This document shows positions 9,203-17,109 of a stretch of DNA of 64,000 bases, piece after piece. Within the stretch, counting starts at the first letter, position 1. Each line of letters opens with the position of its first letter. The translations under genes were made by a program, and so were the position numbers. Below the pieces are notes generated by a model, which searched no databases, was not told the origin of the DNA, and saw nothing but the letters and a program-made list of their open reading frames with translations. This DNA comes from Aeromonas fluvialis. Lineage in GTDB: Bacteria > Pseudomonadota > Gammaproteobacteria > Enterobacterales > Aeromonadaceae. Location of the stretch: NCBI RefSeq assembly GCF_000819885.1, contig NZ_CDBO01000059.1, positions 54,557-118,556 of the forward strand. Direction: 5' to 3'.

Positions 9203-10498
9203 ATGAAACGACATCTTCGCTCTCTGCAGGCCGCGCTGGCGACCTTACTGCTCTGGTGTGCCTGGCCCGTCCTCGCCGCCGAATTGCCGTCGCTCACCCT
9301 GACCGATGCCAAGGCCAAGCAGGCGGTCATCCTGGATACCCGCGCCAGCTACTTCTATCAGGGGTGGCCGATGGAAGGGGAGAAGCAGGGCGGCCATGTG
9401 GCGGGCGCCGAGCACCTCTCTGCCGAGTGGAAATACAGCGATGAAGAGTGGCCAAAGGCGCTTGCCGCCAAGGGGTTGAAAGCCGATCGTCCGGTCGTTC
9501 TCTACGGTGCACCGCGCGAGGTGGCCGAAGTAGCCCGCCTGTTGCGCCAACAGGGGATCAAGCAGCTGTTCGAGCTACAGGATTGGCAGAGTGTCCCGCG
9601 CGAGCATCTGGTTCGCTGGCAACAGCTGGTCTATCCGCAGTGGCTGGCCGATCTGCAGGCTGGCAAGCCGGTGGTTGCCGCGCCGAAAGGGGAGTGGAAG
9701 TTGTTTGAAGTGGATTGGGGGGCACCCAAGGCCTACCTCATCAGCCACATTCCGGGGGCGGGGTATATCGACACCAACCGGCTGGAGGAGGAGCCGCTGT
9801 GGAACAAGGTCTCTGACGAGGCACTCAAGACGCTGCTGCTGGAAAATGGCATCCGTCACGATACCACCGTCATCCTCTATGGTCGCAACACCATGGCGGC
9901 GGCCCGGGCAGCCCACCTGATGATGTATGCCGGAGTGGAAGACGTGCGGCTGCTGGACGGCGGCCTGGAGGCCTGGTTTGGCCAGCATCTGCGCACTGAA
10001 ACTGGCCTGCCCAACACCTTTGCACCGGTGAAAGAGTTCGGGGCCACCATGCCTGTGCATCCCGAGTACCTCACCACCCTGGCCCAGGCCAAGGAGCTGC
10101 TCAAACAGCCCGATAGCGCCCTGGTCAGTGTTCGTACCTGGGACGAGTTTGTCGGCAACACCTCGGGTTACAGCTACATCAAGCCGAAAGGCGATATCCC
10201 GGGGGCCAAGTGGGGGCGTGGTGGAGTGGATGCCAACAGCATGAGCGACTTCCACAACCCGGACGGCACCATGAAACCGGCCGGCGAGATCCTCGCCATG
10301 TGGGATGAGTGGAACATCGAGCCGACCCAGCAGGCCGCCTTCTATTGCGGTACTGGCTGGCGCGCTTCCGAGGCCTTCTTCTACGCCTGGCTGATGGACT
10401 GGAAGCGGATCAGCGTCTACGACGGCGGCTGGTACGAGTGGAGTTCCGATCCCAAGAACCCGACCGTGACCGGTGAGCGTCAGCCCGCCAAGTCATGA
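9203..10498 (+). CDS. ynjE: YnjE-like thiosulfate sulfurtransferase with three rhodanese domains
   Basis: About 431 residues from ATG 9203, beginning with a Sec-type signal peptide (basic start, hydrophobic core, cleavage near VLAAE). ATG 9185 and TTG 9176 are alternative in-frame starts. Three rhodanese-like repeats follow at roughly 30-150, 155-285 and 290-425. Only the third has the active-site cysteine loop, FYCGTGWRAS. The first two have YGAPREVAE and YGRNTMAAA with no cysteine. E. coli YnjE has the same single-cysteine, three-domain design and very similar sequence. The protein should transfer sulfane sulfur; a periplasmic location follows from the signal peptide. The in vivo acceptor is not established here. 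Confidence 0.93.
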   Translation: MKRHLRSLQAALATLLLWCAWPVLAAELPSLTLTDAKAKQAVILDTRASYFYQGWPMEGEKQGGHVAGAEHLSAEWKYSDEEWPKALAAKGLKADRPVVLYGAPREVAEVARLLRQQGIKQLFELQDWQSVPREHLVRWQQLVYPQWLADLQAGKPVVAAPKGEWKLFEVDWGAPKAYLISHIPGAGYIDTNRLEEEPLWNKVSDEALKTLLLENGIRHDTTVILYGRNTMAAARAAHLMMYAGVEDVRLLDGGLEAWFGQHLRTETGLPNTFAPVKEFGATMPVHPEYLTTLAQAKELLKQPDSALVSVRTWDEFVGNTSGYSYIKPKGDIPGAKWGRGGVDANSMSDFHNPDGTMKPAGEILAMWDEWNIEPTQQAAFYCGTGWRASEAFFYAWLMDWKRISVYDGGWYEWSSDPKNPTVTGERQPAKS

Positions 10499-10522
10499 TT
10501 GCGCTCTTGCGCTTTAGAGAAG

Positions 10523-10548
10523 AGGCCGGACAGATGTCCGGCCTTTTT
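10523..10548 (+). terminator. Rho-independent terminator of the ynjE-like gene
   Basis: An AGGCCGGAC stem with a short loop and a CTTTTT tail, 25 bp after the stop codon. Confidence 0.9.
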
Positions 10549-10622
10549 GTATCCGCTCGGGCCTGCGCCAATGGGGCACTACACTTTGCTGGTGGCTATC
10601 AGGTCGATGCAAGGAGTGACTG

Positions 10623-11798
10623 ATGAGACGGATATGGACTGGCCTGCTGGTGGCAGGCGTACTGGCACAGGGGGCGGTGGCTGCCGAAAGGGCTCGCTAT
10701 CTGGTACAGCTTAAGCCGGGGGCTGAGGCGGCGGTGCTGGCCCAGAGCAAGGGGATGGGGGGCGAACTGGCGTTGCAACTGCCCGAGCAACATGCGCTCG
10801 CACTCTGGTTGCCTGTGACGGCAGCGGCAGCGCTGGCACGCAACCCCAACGTGCTGTGGGTAGAGCCGGATGCCAAACGCTATGCCAGCGCCGAGACCCT
10901 GCCCTATGGCATCTCCATGGTGCAGGCGCCACTGCTCAGTGACGCGGCGGCGGGAGAGGTGCTGGTGTGTATCATCGACTCGGGCTACAGCGGAACTCAC
11001 CCGGATCTGCCCCATGGTGCTCAGGTGCAAGGCAGTGACAATGTCGGTACGGGCAGCTGGAGCAGCGACGAAAACGGCCATGGCACCCACGTGGCGGGTA
11101 CCATCGCCGCAGTAGGAGGAAACGATACGGGCGTGGTCGGCGTATTGCCGGCTCAGAACGTTCCGCTGCATATCATCAAGGTGTTTGGTGCCAATGGTTG
11201 GGCTTATAGCTCCAATCTGGTGGGGGCCCTCAATGCCTGCAAGCAGGGGATGAGCAACCGCGGTTTCACCCGCATGGTCATCAATATGAGCCTGGGGGGC
11301 AGTGTGCCCAGCAAGACAGAAGAGCAGGCGTTCAATCAGGCCTATGGCCAGAACGTGCTGAGTGTGGCGGCGGCGGGCAATGCGGGTAATACCAGCAAGT
11401 CCTATCCCGCCTCTTACAGCAGCGTCGTGAGTGTGGCCGCCATCGATGCCAACAAGCAGTTGGCTTCCTTCTCCCAGCGCAACGATCAGGTGGAGCTGGC
11501 CGCGCCCGGCGTAGCGGTGCTCTCGACCGTGCCGACCGGTTACGCCTATTACAGCGGTACCTCGATGGCGACGCCTCATGTGGTCGGGGTCGCTGCGCTG
11601 GCTTGGTCGCAGCGGCTGGAGTGCAGCAATGATCAACTGCGTCAGACACTGCGCAGCAGCGCTCAGGATCTGGGGGCGTTGGGACGGGATAACAGCTATG
11701 GCTATGGTCTGATACAGGCCCGGGGGGCGGCAGATCGACTGGCGCTCGGCTGTGGGGGCGGAACGGGGGGCAGTGGCAAGCCTGGTGGTCGTAAGTAG
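10623..11798 (+). CDS. Secreted subtilisin-like serine protease (S8 family)
   Basis: 391 residues. A signal peptide (about 1-20, ending in VAAE) is followed by an inhibitor-I9-like propeptide (RYLVQLKPG onward, to about 90) and the catalytic domain. The triad is visible as IIDSGYSG (Asp), NGHGTHVAGT (His) and SGTSMATPHV (Ser), with the oxyanion-hole Asn in AAAGNAGN. The protein should be exported, autoprocessed and active outside the cytoplasm. It has no pre-peptidase C-terminal or P-proprotein domain, only a Gly-rich tail (about 375-391), so it is a minimal subtilase. Its target is unknown. The gene stands alone with its own upstream terminator. Confidence 0.93.
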   Translation: MRRIWTGLLVAGVLAQGAVAAERARYLVQLKPGAEAAVLAQSKGMGGELALQLPEQHALALWLPVTAAAALARNPNVLWVEPDAKRYASAETLPYGISMVQAPLLSDAAAGEVLVCIIDSGYSGTHPDLPHGAQVQGSDNVGTGSWSSDENGHGTHVAGTIAAVGGNDTGVVGVLPAQNVPLHIIKVFGANGWAYSSNLVGALNACKQGMSNRGFTRMVINMSLGGSVPSKTEEQAFNQAYGQNVLSVAAAGNAGNTSKSYPASYSSVVSVAAIDANKQLASFSQRNDQVELAAPGVAVLSTVPTGYAYYSGTSMATPHVVGVAALAWSQRLECSNDQLRQTLRSSAQDLGALGRDNSYGYGLIQARGAADRLALGCGGGTGGSGKPGGRK

Positions 11799-11909
11799 CT
11801 GATTTTTGACATGGATCCCGTTCCGGCAATCTGTTTTATCGGCGTGTTCGGGTTGAACTAGGCTTCAAGAAACATCCTCGTGGTGAGGGTGAAGGGAGAA
11901 GAGGCAGCA

Positions 11910-12119
11910 ATGAAAAAACTGATGATGATCCTGGTGTGCGCCTTGGGGCTGGTGGCATGCAGTTCCCAATACATCATGAGCACCAAGGATGGCAAGATGA
12001 TCACCACGGAGAGCAAGCCCAAGTTGGATGAGAGCACCGGCATGTACCGCTATTACGATCACGAAGGGCGCGAGGTGATGATCAAGAAAGATGACGTCAC
12101 CCAAATCATGGAGCGTTGA
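11910..12119 (+). CDS. Small YgdI/YgdR-family lipoprotein
   Basis: 69 residues: a short signal peptide ending in a lipobox (GLVACSS, lipidated Cys about 15) and then an SH3-like beta domain typical of the YgdI/YgdR family (YIMSTKDGKMI, then YRYYDHEGREVMIKKDDV). It is predicted to be anchored in the envelope; the family has no established function. The chosen ATG follows a strong purine-rich site (GGGAGAAGAGG). The longer in-frame GTG start at 11880 would spoil the signal peptide. A terminator follows. Confidence 0.88.
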   Translation: MKKLMMILVCALGLVACSSQYIMSTKDGKMITTESKPKLDESTGMYRYYDHEGREVMIKKDDVTQIMER

Positions 12120-12135
12120 TCTTCTTTTGAGGCTT

Positions 12136-12163
12136 GGGGCTGCCAGTTGGCGGCCCTTTTTGT
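12136..12163 (+). terminator. Probable rho-independent terminator of the YgdI/R-like gene
   Basis: GGGGCTGCC and GGCGGCCC pair around an AGTT loop, with one wobble, followed by TTTTT. It starts 17 bp after the stop codon. Confidence 0.75.
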
Positions 12164-12294
12164 ATTCAGGGGGATAGCGTTTACCGAGGTTGTGATCCTC
12201 CGATAAGGCAGGAACTGGCGCCATCCCGGACCGGATACAGTTCCTGTTATGGTTCGACCCGTATCATAACGCTCCGTTTTTTATTGGAGGTGTT

Positions 12295-12696
12295 ATGTCC
12301 CTGAACTCTATCTGGCGTAAAGCGTGTTCCGGTCGTGCTCTGTTTGGCGCTCTCTTGTTGGTGGCGGCGTCGGCTTGTCAGGCCGGTGATGATCAGTTCA
12401 CCCTTGGCCGCACCATCTTGCTGGGAATTGGTGATCATGGCGCCACCATTCCGATGGTTGCCTGCCGTCAGACCAAATATATCAAGGTGAAGGCAGAGCG
12501 TGATTTGACGCTGGATCGGATCGTGGTGACATATGGCAGCAATCGTACCAAGACCATCAAATTTGATCGGGATATGCGCGCTGACAAAGAGACCGAATGG
12601 AAATCTCTCGGTTCCAGAGTCTGTGTAAAACGGCTGGAAGTGTACGGCAATTCGGAAGGCAGCAAAGCGGGCGTCAAAGTATTTGGTCGCAAATAA
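12295..12696 (+). CDS. Exported DUF2541 family protein
   Basis: 133 residues. A signal peptide (about 1-31, core FGALLLVAASA before CQAG) could be cleaved by signal peptidase I or, because of the Cys, lipidated. The rest is a small beta-rich domain with two conserved-looking cysteines (VACRQTKY and SRVCVKRLEVYG), as in the DUF2541 family (E. coli YaaI group). The function is unknown. A good ribosome binding site (TTGGAGG) precedes the ATG, and a perfect bidirectional terminator follows. Confidence 0.82.
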   Translation: MSLNSIWRKACSGRALFGALLLVAASACQAGDDQFTLGRTILLGIGDHGATIPMVACRQTKYIKVKAERDLTLDRIVVTYGSNRTKTIKFDRDMRADKETEWKSLGSRVCVKRLEVYGNSEGSKAGVKVFGRK

Positions 12697-12721
12697 GCGA
12701 GCGCTGAAGCACTGTTATTAA

Positions 12722-12753
12722 AAATAATGGCGAGCCACGGCTCGCCATTATTT
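12722..12753. terminator. Bidirectional terminator
   Basis: A 15-bp perfect stem (AAATAATGGCGAGCC) with a 2-base loop, between the convergent DUF2541 gene and mog. The A/T-rich outer arms let it work on both strands. Confidence 0.85.
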
Positions 12754-12769
12754 GTTATGGTCGGGTCAG

Positions 12770-13300
12770 CTATTTTTTCGGTCGAAATGGCTTGATGACG
12801 GTCTCATCGCACTCGAGATAGGGCCCTTCCATCAAATCGATGCAGTAGGGGATGGCGGGGAAGACCGCATCCAGACACTCGCGGATCGACTTGGGCTTGC
12901 CCGGCAGATTGACGATCAGGGTATCGTCGCGCAGGCCAGCCGTCTGGCGCGACAGAATAGCGGTCGGCACAAACTTGAGGGATTCTGCCCGCATCAGCTC
13001 GCCAAAGCCCGGCATCATGCGATCACACACCGCCTCGGTCGCTTCCGGTGTCACATCCCGCTTGGCCGGGCCGGTGCCGCCAGTGGTGACGATGAGACAG
13101 CATTGCTCCTCATCAGCAAGGCGGATCAGGGTCGCTTCAATCTGATCCTGTTCATCCGGGATGACCTGATAGACGGGCTCCCATTCCGAGGTCAGATAGG
13201 CGTTCAGGGTGTCGATGATGGCCTTGCCGGAGAGATCTTCATAGATACCCGCACTGGCGCGATCGCTGACAGTGATGATACCGATTTTTGCCTTGCTCAT
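12770..13300 (-). CDS. mog: Molybdopterin adenylyltransferase Mog
   Basis: 176 residues from ATG 13300. GIITVSDRASAGIYED opens the MoaB/Mog fold and LIVTTGGTGPAKRDVTPEA is the conserved nucleotide/molybdopterin-binding loop. Mog adenylylates molybdopterin to prepare it for molybdate insertion by MoeA, the last step of molybdenum cofactor synthesis in the cytoplasm. It is slightly shorter than E. coli Mog (195) at the C terminus. It is the only molybdenum cofactor gene in the window. Confidence 0.94.
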   Translation of the reverse strand: MSKAKIGIITVSDRASAGIYEDLSGKAIIDTLNAYLTSEWEPVYQVIPDEQDQIEATLIRLADEEQCCLIVTTGGTGPAKRDVTPEATEAVCDRMMPGFGELMRAESLKFVPTAILSRQTAGLRDDTLIVNLPGKPKSIRECLDAVFPAIPYCIDLMEGPYLECDETVIKPFRPKK

Positions 13301-13680
13301 GGTCTGCTCTTGAGTGTCCGATAAAAGTGGCAATTAAAATAACATAATCAGTGAGATATGTTAAACCACCGAAAGATGGTACTAGCCATCGTGCGGATGA
13401 TAAAGAGTCGAATGAAACGATATAAATCCATCACGGCTTTTATTGGAAATAAAAAAAATAAAAAACAGCCTAAAATGTCTAAGTGTGTTGTTTTGCCTTT
13501 ATTTTTAAAGCAAATGCTTGTTTTTAATGTTATTTCAATAGATGGTTTTCATTGCGGTAGATATTTTTCGGTGCGCTATCAGACAGATGTGGTGAGCTAT
13601 TTGCTGCTCGGTCGTATATAAAGTTTTATATGGCTGTGGCTTTGTATTGTGGAGCCAGCAATATTCGCCGAGGAGGGCAT
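13301..13680. other. AT-rich intergenic region between mog and the DUF3135 gene
   Basis: 380 bp, much richer in A/T than its surroundings, with runs of A and T around 13450-13515. It must hold the mog promoter and the promoter of the DUF3135 gene. A short palindromic stretch (TATAAAGTTTTATA) lies at 13617-13630. An open frame of 87 codons at 13358-13621 has poor composition and no convincing start, so I do not call it a gene. Confidence 0.5.
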
Positions 13681-14016
13681 ATGGAGTTGCCTGATTTTGA
13701 CACACTGAAGGAGTTGGCCGCGAAAGAGCCCTCCATGCTGGATGTGATCCTGCAACAGCAGATCGATCAGTTGATGGCCCAAGCGAGCCCTGATCTGCAG
13801 CGCCGTCTGCTCGGATTGCAGTTCAAGATCGATGGTCAGCGCCGGCTGGCGAAAAACAATCTCGATAGTTGTATCCGGATTGCCAACATGATGCGGGAAT
13901 CCTTTTACTTGATGCGCAGCGAAATGCTCCAGCTGAGAGAAGAGGGAAAGCCTCTGCCTGAAAACGATGGCGATGGCAAAATAATCTGCCTGGCGGACTA
14001 TAAACGCCGCAAATAA
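13681..14016 (+). CDS. DUF3135 domain protein of unknown function
   Basis: A 111-residue soluble, mostly helical protein (MELPDFDTLKELAAKEP at the start, LADYKRRK at the end). I recognise the DUF3135 pattern seen in Vibrio and Aeromonas. No catalytic motif, membrane segment or signal is visible. The ATG at 13681 is fixed by a strong AGGAGG at 13671-13676, although spacing is short; an upstream in-frame ATG at 13630 has no such site. The gene is isolated by AT-rich DNA upstream and an inverted-repeat element downstream. I cannot assign a role. Confidence 0.8.
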   Translation: MELPDFDTLKELAAKEPSMLDVILQQQIDQLMAQASPDLQRRLLGLQFKIDGQRRLAKNNLDSCIRIANMMRESFYLMRSEMLQLREEGKPLPENDGDGKIICLADYKRRK

Positions 14017-14071
14017 TCTGCAATACACCCTTTGTCTGATATTTACGCATAAGATAGCGAGTCAAAATAAA

Positions 14072-14081
14072 GGGTATTGAT
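14072..14081. repeat. Left copy of 10-bp direct repeat (target-site duplication)
   Basis: GGGTATTGAT directly abuts the left end of the inverted-repeat element at 14082. An identical copy abuts its right end. Confidence 0.75.
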
Positions 14082-14266
14082 TAGGGTGGGAGCTCACTTT
14101 GTTAAAAATTCTCGAAAGCATAAATATCGAACAACCCAGACAACGTTAATGCTTAAAAATCAAACTGCTGACTAATTGCGTTAATGCAAAAGAGAACCAT
14201 AAGTGGTCGATATCTGTTCGATCTGTGTGTTTGTTATTAAATTTAACAAAGTGTGCTCCCGCCCTG
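14082..14266. mobile_element. 185-bp MITE-like element with 25-bp terminal inverted repeats
   Basis: The left end (14082-14106) and the reverse complement of the right end (14242-14266) match at 22 of 25 positions; both contain CACTTTGTTAAA and start (T/C)AGGG(T/C)GGGAGC. The element is flanked by perfect 10-bp direct repeats, as expected for transposase-made target duplication. An internal inverted pair ATCGAACA (14126-14133 and 14215-14222) and a direct repeat CGTTAATGC (14144-14152, 14179-14187) lie inside. It has no coding capacity. This is best explained as a miniature inverted-repeat transposable element moved in trans; the parent family is not identified from sequence alone. Confidence 0.72.
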
Positions 14267-14276
14267 GGGTATTGAT
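14267..14276. repeat. Right copy of 10-bp direct repeat (target-site duplication)
   Basis: GGGTATTGAT immediately after the element, identical to 14072-14081. The 169 bp from here to yjjP is AT-rich and presumably holds the yjjP promoter. Confidence 0.75.
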
Positions 14277-14445
14277 GGCGAACTGATTGTTATGTTTTTT
14301 AATGTTTGTGGTAATTTATTTGTAATATCCGCGCTTCTTTTTTTGTCTAATAATTAATCGGCCTGGTTATGGCAGGGGTGGATGAATAACAGTAAAAGTT
14401 AGGCTAATATGACCGAAATTTTTATTGCTACGACTCGAAGGGATT

Positions 14446-15243
14446 ATGAGAAGTATCACGCCAAGAGAGGTCCTGTCGCGGGAGCAGCAGACAGAGATCA
14501 CCCGTATTATTGCCAAGGTGGGTCAGCTGCTGGCCCAGTTCGGGGCCGAGAGCCGGATCATCGAGCAGACCACTGTACGGTTGGGGATGGCGCTGGGGCT
14601 GGAGAGTGTCGAAATGGCCATCTCGTCGAGCGCCATCGTGCTCACCAGTCTCTATCAGGGTGGCTGTGTCACCACGACCCGACGGGTGCGCGAGCACGCT
14701 ATCAACATGCAGGTGGTGTGCGAGATCCAGCGCATCTGTATCATGGCGGAGAAAGATCTGATCGGTGCTCGTGAAGTGCGTCAGCGGCTCGATGCCATCA
14801 TCCCTTTTCACTACCACCCTTGGCTGGTGGTACCCATGGTCGGGCTCTCCTGTGGTGCCTTTAGCCTGCTGTTTGGCGGTGATTGGCCCATCTTTCTGGT
14901 GACCAGCTTCTCGGCTGCGGTAGCGATGCGGGTGCGCCAGCTGATGGCTCGCCATCACCACAGCCCCCTTATCAACTTTGCCGCAACCGGCTTTATCGCT
15001 ACCTTGCTCTCCTCCAGCGCCACCTTCTTCAACTGGGGTGACCAGCCCTATCTCGCCATGGCGGCCAGTGTACTGCTGCTGGTGCCGGGCTTTCCGCTGA
15101 TCAATGCGGTCTCCGATATGGTGAAGGGTTACTTCAATATGGGGCTGGCCCGCTGGGGCACAGCGACCCTGCTGACCATCAGTGCAGCCATCGGCATCAT
15201 TTTGGCCATGTCGGTGACCGGTATCTGGGGGTGGAAAGTATGA
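14446..15243 (+). CDS. yjjP: Threonine/serine exporter family protein, N-terminal subunit (YjjP)
   Basis: 265 residues from ATG 14446, which follows a GAAGGGA site. A cytoplasmic N-terminal half (about 1-115) carries the ThrE-type pattern with SSSAIVLTSL near residue 63. About five membrane helices follow (from FHYHPWLVVPMVGLSCGAF onward). It is the large half of a split ThrE-type exporter whose small half, yjjB, overlaps its stop codon. In E. coli YjjP/YjjB export succinate, whereas ThrE exports threonine and serine; the substrate here is open. The MITE-like element sits in its upstream region. Confidence 0.9.
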   Translation: MRSITPREVLSREQQTEITRIIAKVGQLLAQFGAESRIIEQTTVRLGMALGLESVEMAISSSAIVLTSLYQGGCVTTTRRVREHAINMQVVCEIQRICIMAEKDLIGAREVRQRLDAIIPFHYHPWLVVPMVGLSCGAFSLLFGGDWPIFLVTSFSAAVAMRVRQLMARHHHSPLINFAATGFIATLLSSSATFFNWGDQPYLAMAASVLLLVPGFPLINAVSDMVKGYFNMGLARWGTATLLTISAAIGIILAMSVTGIWGWKV

Positions 15244-15707
15244 TGGACTTGCTCTGGCTACTGGCCAAGGATGCTTTCTGGTCGGCCATCCCGGCGGTCG
15301 GTTTTGCCATGCTGTTCAACGTGCCGCCACGGATGCTGAAGTATTGCGCCATGGGCGGCGCATTGGCCCACAGTCTGCGGACCCTGCTGATCCACTATGG
15401 TATGCCCATCGAGTGGGCGACGCTGGCTGCGGCGACCACGGTCGGCTTTGTCTGCGTCTACTGGTCTCGCCGTCTGCTGGCGCCGCGTCCGGTGTTCAGC
15501 GTTGCCTCGATTATTCCGATGATCCCGGGCAGCTATGCCTTCAAGACCATGATTGCGGTGGTAGAGCTAAACATCAATGGCGTGACCATGGAGTTAATCC
15601 AGAGTGCGGTGGAGAACGGCCTCAAGGCGCTCTTTATCGTCGGTGCCCTCAGTTTCGGTTTGGCTATTCCGTCTCTGGTCGTGTATCGTAACCGCCCCAT
15701 TATATGA
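15240..15707 (+). CDS. yjjB: Threonine/serine exporter family protein, C-terminal subunit (YjjB)
   Basis: 155 residues with four or five membrane helices, including the ASIIPMIPGSYAFK motif of the ThrE C-terminal domain. Its ATG overlaps the stop of yjjP (ATGA at 15240-15243), so translation is probably coupled and the proteins act as one transporter in the inner membrane. A GTG start at 15231 is possible but less likely. folA follows after 24 bp. Confidence 0.9.
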   Translation: MMDLLWLLAKDAFWSAIPAVGFAMLFNVPPRMLKYCAMGGALAHSLRTLLIHYGMPIEWATLAAATTVGFVCVYWSRRLLAPRPVFSVASIIPMIPGSYAFKTMIAVVELNINGVTMELIQSAVENGLKALFIVGALSFGLAIPSLVVYRNRPII

Positions 15708-15731
15708 ATGGTGAAGTGAGATACTGATACC

Positions 15732-16223
15732 GTGAAGATTTCTATGATTGCTGCCCTCGCGAAAAAGCAGGTGATCGGCAAGAATAACCTGATGCCTTGG
15801 CATATGCCTGCTGACTTGGCCCACTTCAAGCGTGTCACCCTCGGTAAACCGGTATTGATGGGGCGCAAAACCTTCGAATCCATCGGACGACCGCTGCCCG
15901 GACGGCGCAATCTGGTGATCAGCCGCAATCCCGACTATCAGGCCGAGGGCATTGAGGTGGTGGGCTCCGTCGAGGCGGCGCTGGCTCTGTTGGCAGGTAG
16001 CTCGGTGGAGGAGTTGATGGTGATCGGTGGTGGTCATCTCTATGCCGAGATGTTGCCGAGCGCGGATTGTCTCTACCTGACCCGCATCGATCTGGCGGTG
16101 GAGGGTGATACCCGTTTCCCCGCTTTTGACGATGGTCAGTGGCAACGCGTTGATTGCGAGAGCCACCCTGCCGATGAAAAGAACCCGCACCCTTATAGCT
16201 TCGAGACCTGGCAGCGCCGCTGA
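15732..16223 (+). CDS. folA: Dihydrofolate reductase
   Basis: A 163-residue enzyme of normal chromosomal length. It shows MIAALAKKQVIGKNNLMPWH with the NADPH/folate-binding start, the substrate-binding acidic residue in MPADLAHF, GRKTFESIGRPLPGRRN, and IGGGHLYAEML near residue 100. It reduces dihydrofolate to tetrahydrofolate with NADPH and is the trimethoprim target. Translation starts at GTG 15732. It is the last gene of the yjjP-yjjB-folA run and ends at a strong terminator. Confidence 0.97.
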   Translation: MKISMIAALAKKQVIGKNNLMPWHMPADLAHFKRVTLGKPVLMGRKTFESIGRPLPGRRNLVISRNPDYQAEGIEVVGSVEAALALLAGSSVEELMVIGGGHLYAEMLPSADCLYLTRIDLAVEGDTRFPAFDDGQWQRVDCESHPADEKNPHPYSFETWQRR

Positions 16224-16246
16224 CGGACGAATGCCAATGGGCAAAT

Positions 16247-16280
16247 AACAACAAGGGCATCTTCGGATGCCCTTGTTGTT
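16247..16280. terminator. Bidirectional terminator between folA and cysH
   Basis: A 15-bp perfect stem (AACAACAAGGGCATC) with a TTCG tetraloop, between convergent folA and the cys operon. Confidence 0.9.
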
Positions 16281-16302
16281 CTGTCGGTTTTTCAAGATGG
16301 AA

Positions 16303-17109
16303 TTAGATGCCTGAACCGTCGCTCTCGCCATTCTCCTCGTGCAGGCCGCATTCGCGCTTGAGGCCGAAGAAGCGGGTCTGCTCCTCGCTCATGCCCGGCT
16401 CCCACTTGGTGGTGGTGTGGACATCGCCCACCGAGAGATAGCCCTGCTCCCACAGCGGGTGGTAGGGGAGGTCGAACTCCTTGAAGTAGTAAAAGACATC
16501 TTTGTTGCTCCAGTCGATCACCGGCAGGAACTTGAAGCGGCCGCGCTGGATGGCCAGCACCGGCAGCTTGCCCCGGCTGCCTGATTGCTCCCGGCGCAGG
16601 CCCGAGAACCAGGTGCGGGCGCCGAGCTCGTTCAGAGCGCGGTCCATTGGCTCCACCTTGTTGAGCTGGTTGTAGCGGGAGATCCCCTCTACCCCCTGCT
16701 CCCACAAGAGGCCGAAGCGGGCCTCCTGCCAGGCCGGGCTTAGTGCGGCCCGATAGACCTTGAGGTTAAGCCCGAGGCGCTCGGTCAGCTCGTCAATAAA
16801 GCGATACGTCTCGGGGAAGAGATAGCCGGTATCGGTGAGCACCACGGGCACGTCGGCCTGCTCGCGACTGACCAGATGGAGCATCAGCGCCGCCTGAATG
16901 CCGAAGCTCGACGATAGCACGTGCTCCCCCGGCAGGTTGGCCAGTGCCCAACGCACCCGCTCGGGGGCGCTCATGGTATCCAGCTCCCGGTTGAGGGGGG
17001 CCAGCGCCTCGACCTGCTCCTCCCGGCTTAAGGCGAGCAGGGCGTCGAGGTCGAGCCGACCATCGGCGGTGCGCGCCAGCAGTTCGGTATCAGTCTGTTC
17101 AGGCTGCAT
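16303..17109 (-). CDS. cysH: Phosphoadenylyl-sulfate (PAPS) reductase
   Basis: 268 residues, about 20 more than E. coli CysH, the excess being N-terminal. [14 protein letters not shown] is the PP-loop region, [14 protein letters not shown] follows, and the C-terminal [11 protein letters not shown] carries the single catalytic cysteine (ECGLH motif) of thioredoxin-dependent PAPS reductases. It has no Fe-S Cys-Cys pairs, so PAPS rather than APS is the likely substrate. It converts PAPS to sulfite. It is the last gene of cysJIH, its start overlapping the end of cysI by 11 bp. Confidence 0.96.
   Translation of the reverse strand: MQPEQTDTELLARTADGRLDLDALLALSREEQVEALAPLNRELDTMSAPERVRWALANLPGEHVLSSSFGIQAALMLHLVSREQADVPVVLTDTGYLFPETYRFIDELTERLGLNLKVYRAALSPAWQEARFGLLWEQGVEGISRYNQLNKVEPMDRALNELGARTWFSGLRREQSGSRGKLPVLAIQRGRFKFLPVIDWSNKDVFYYFKEFDLPYHPLWEQGYLSVGDVHTTTKWEPGMSEEQTRFFGLKRECGLHEENGESDGSGI

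Noticed and set aside
13358..13621. An 87-codon open frame in the AT-rich region after mog
   Set aside because: It is rich in Lys, Asn and Phe as expected from random AT-rich DNA, has no convincing ribosome binding site and overlaps the probable promoter of the DUF3135 gene.
14082..14266. A simple transcription terminator hairpin upstream of yjjP
   Set aside because: The inverted repeats are about 135 bp apart and flanked by exact 10-bp direct repeats, which a terminator does not explain.
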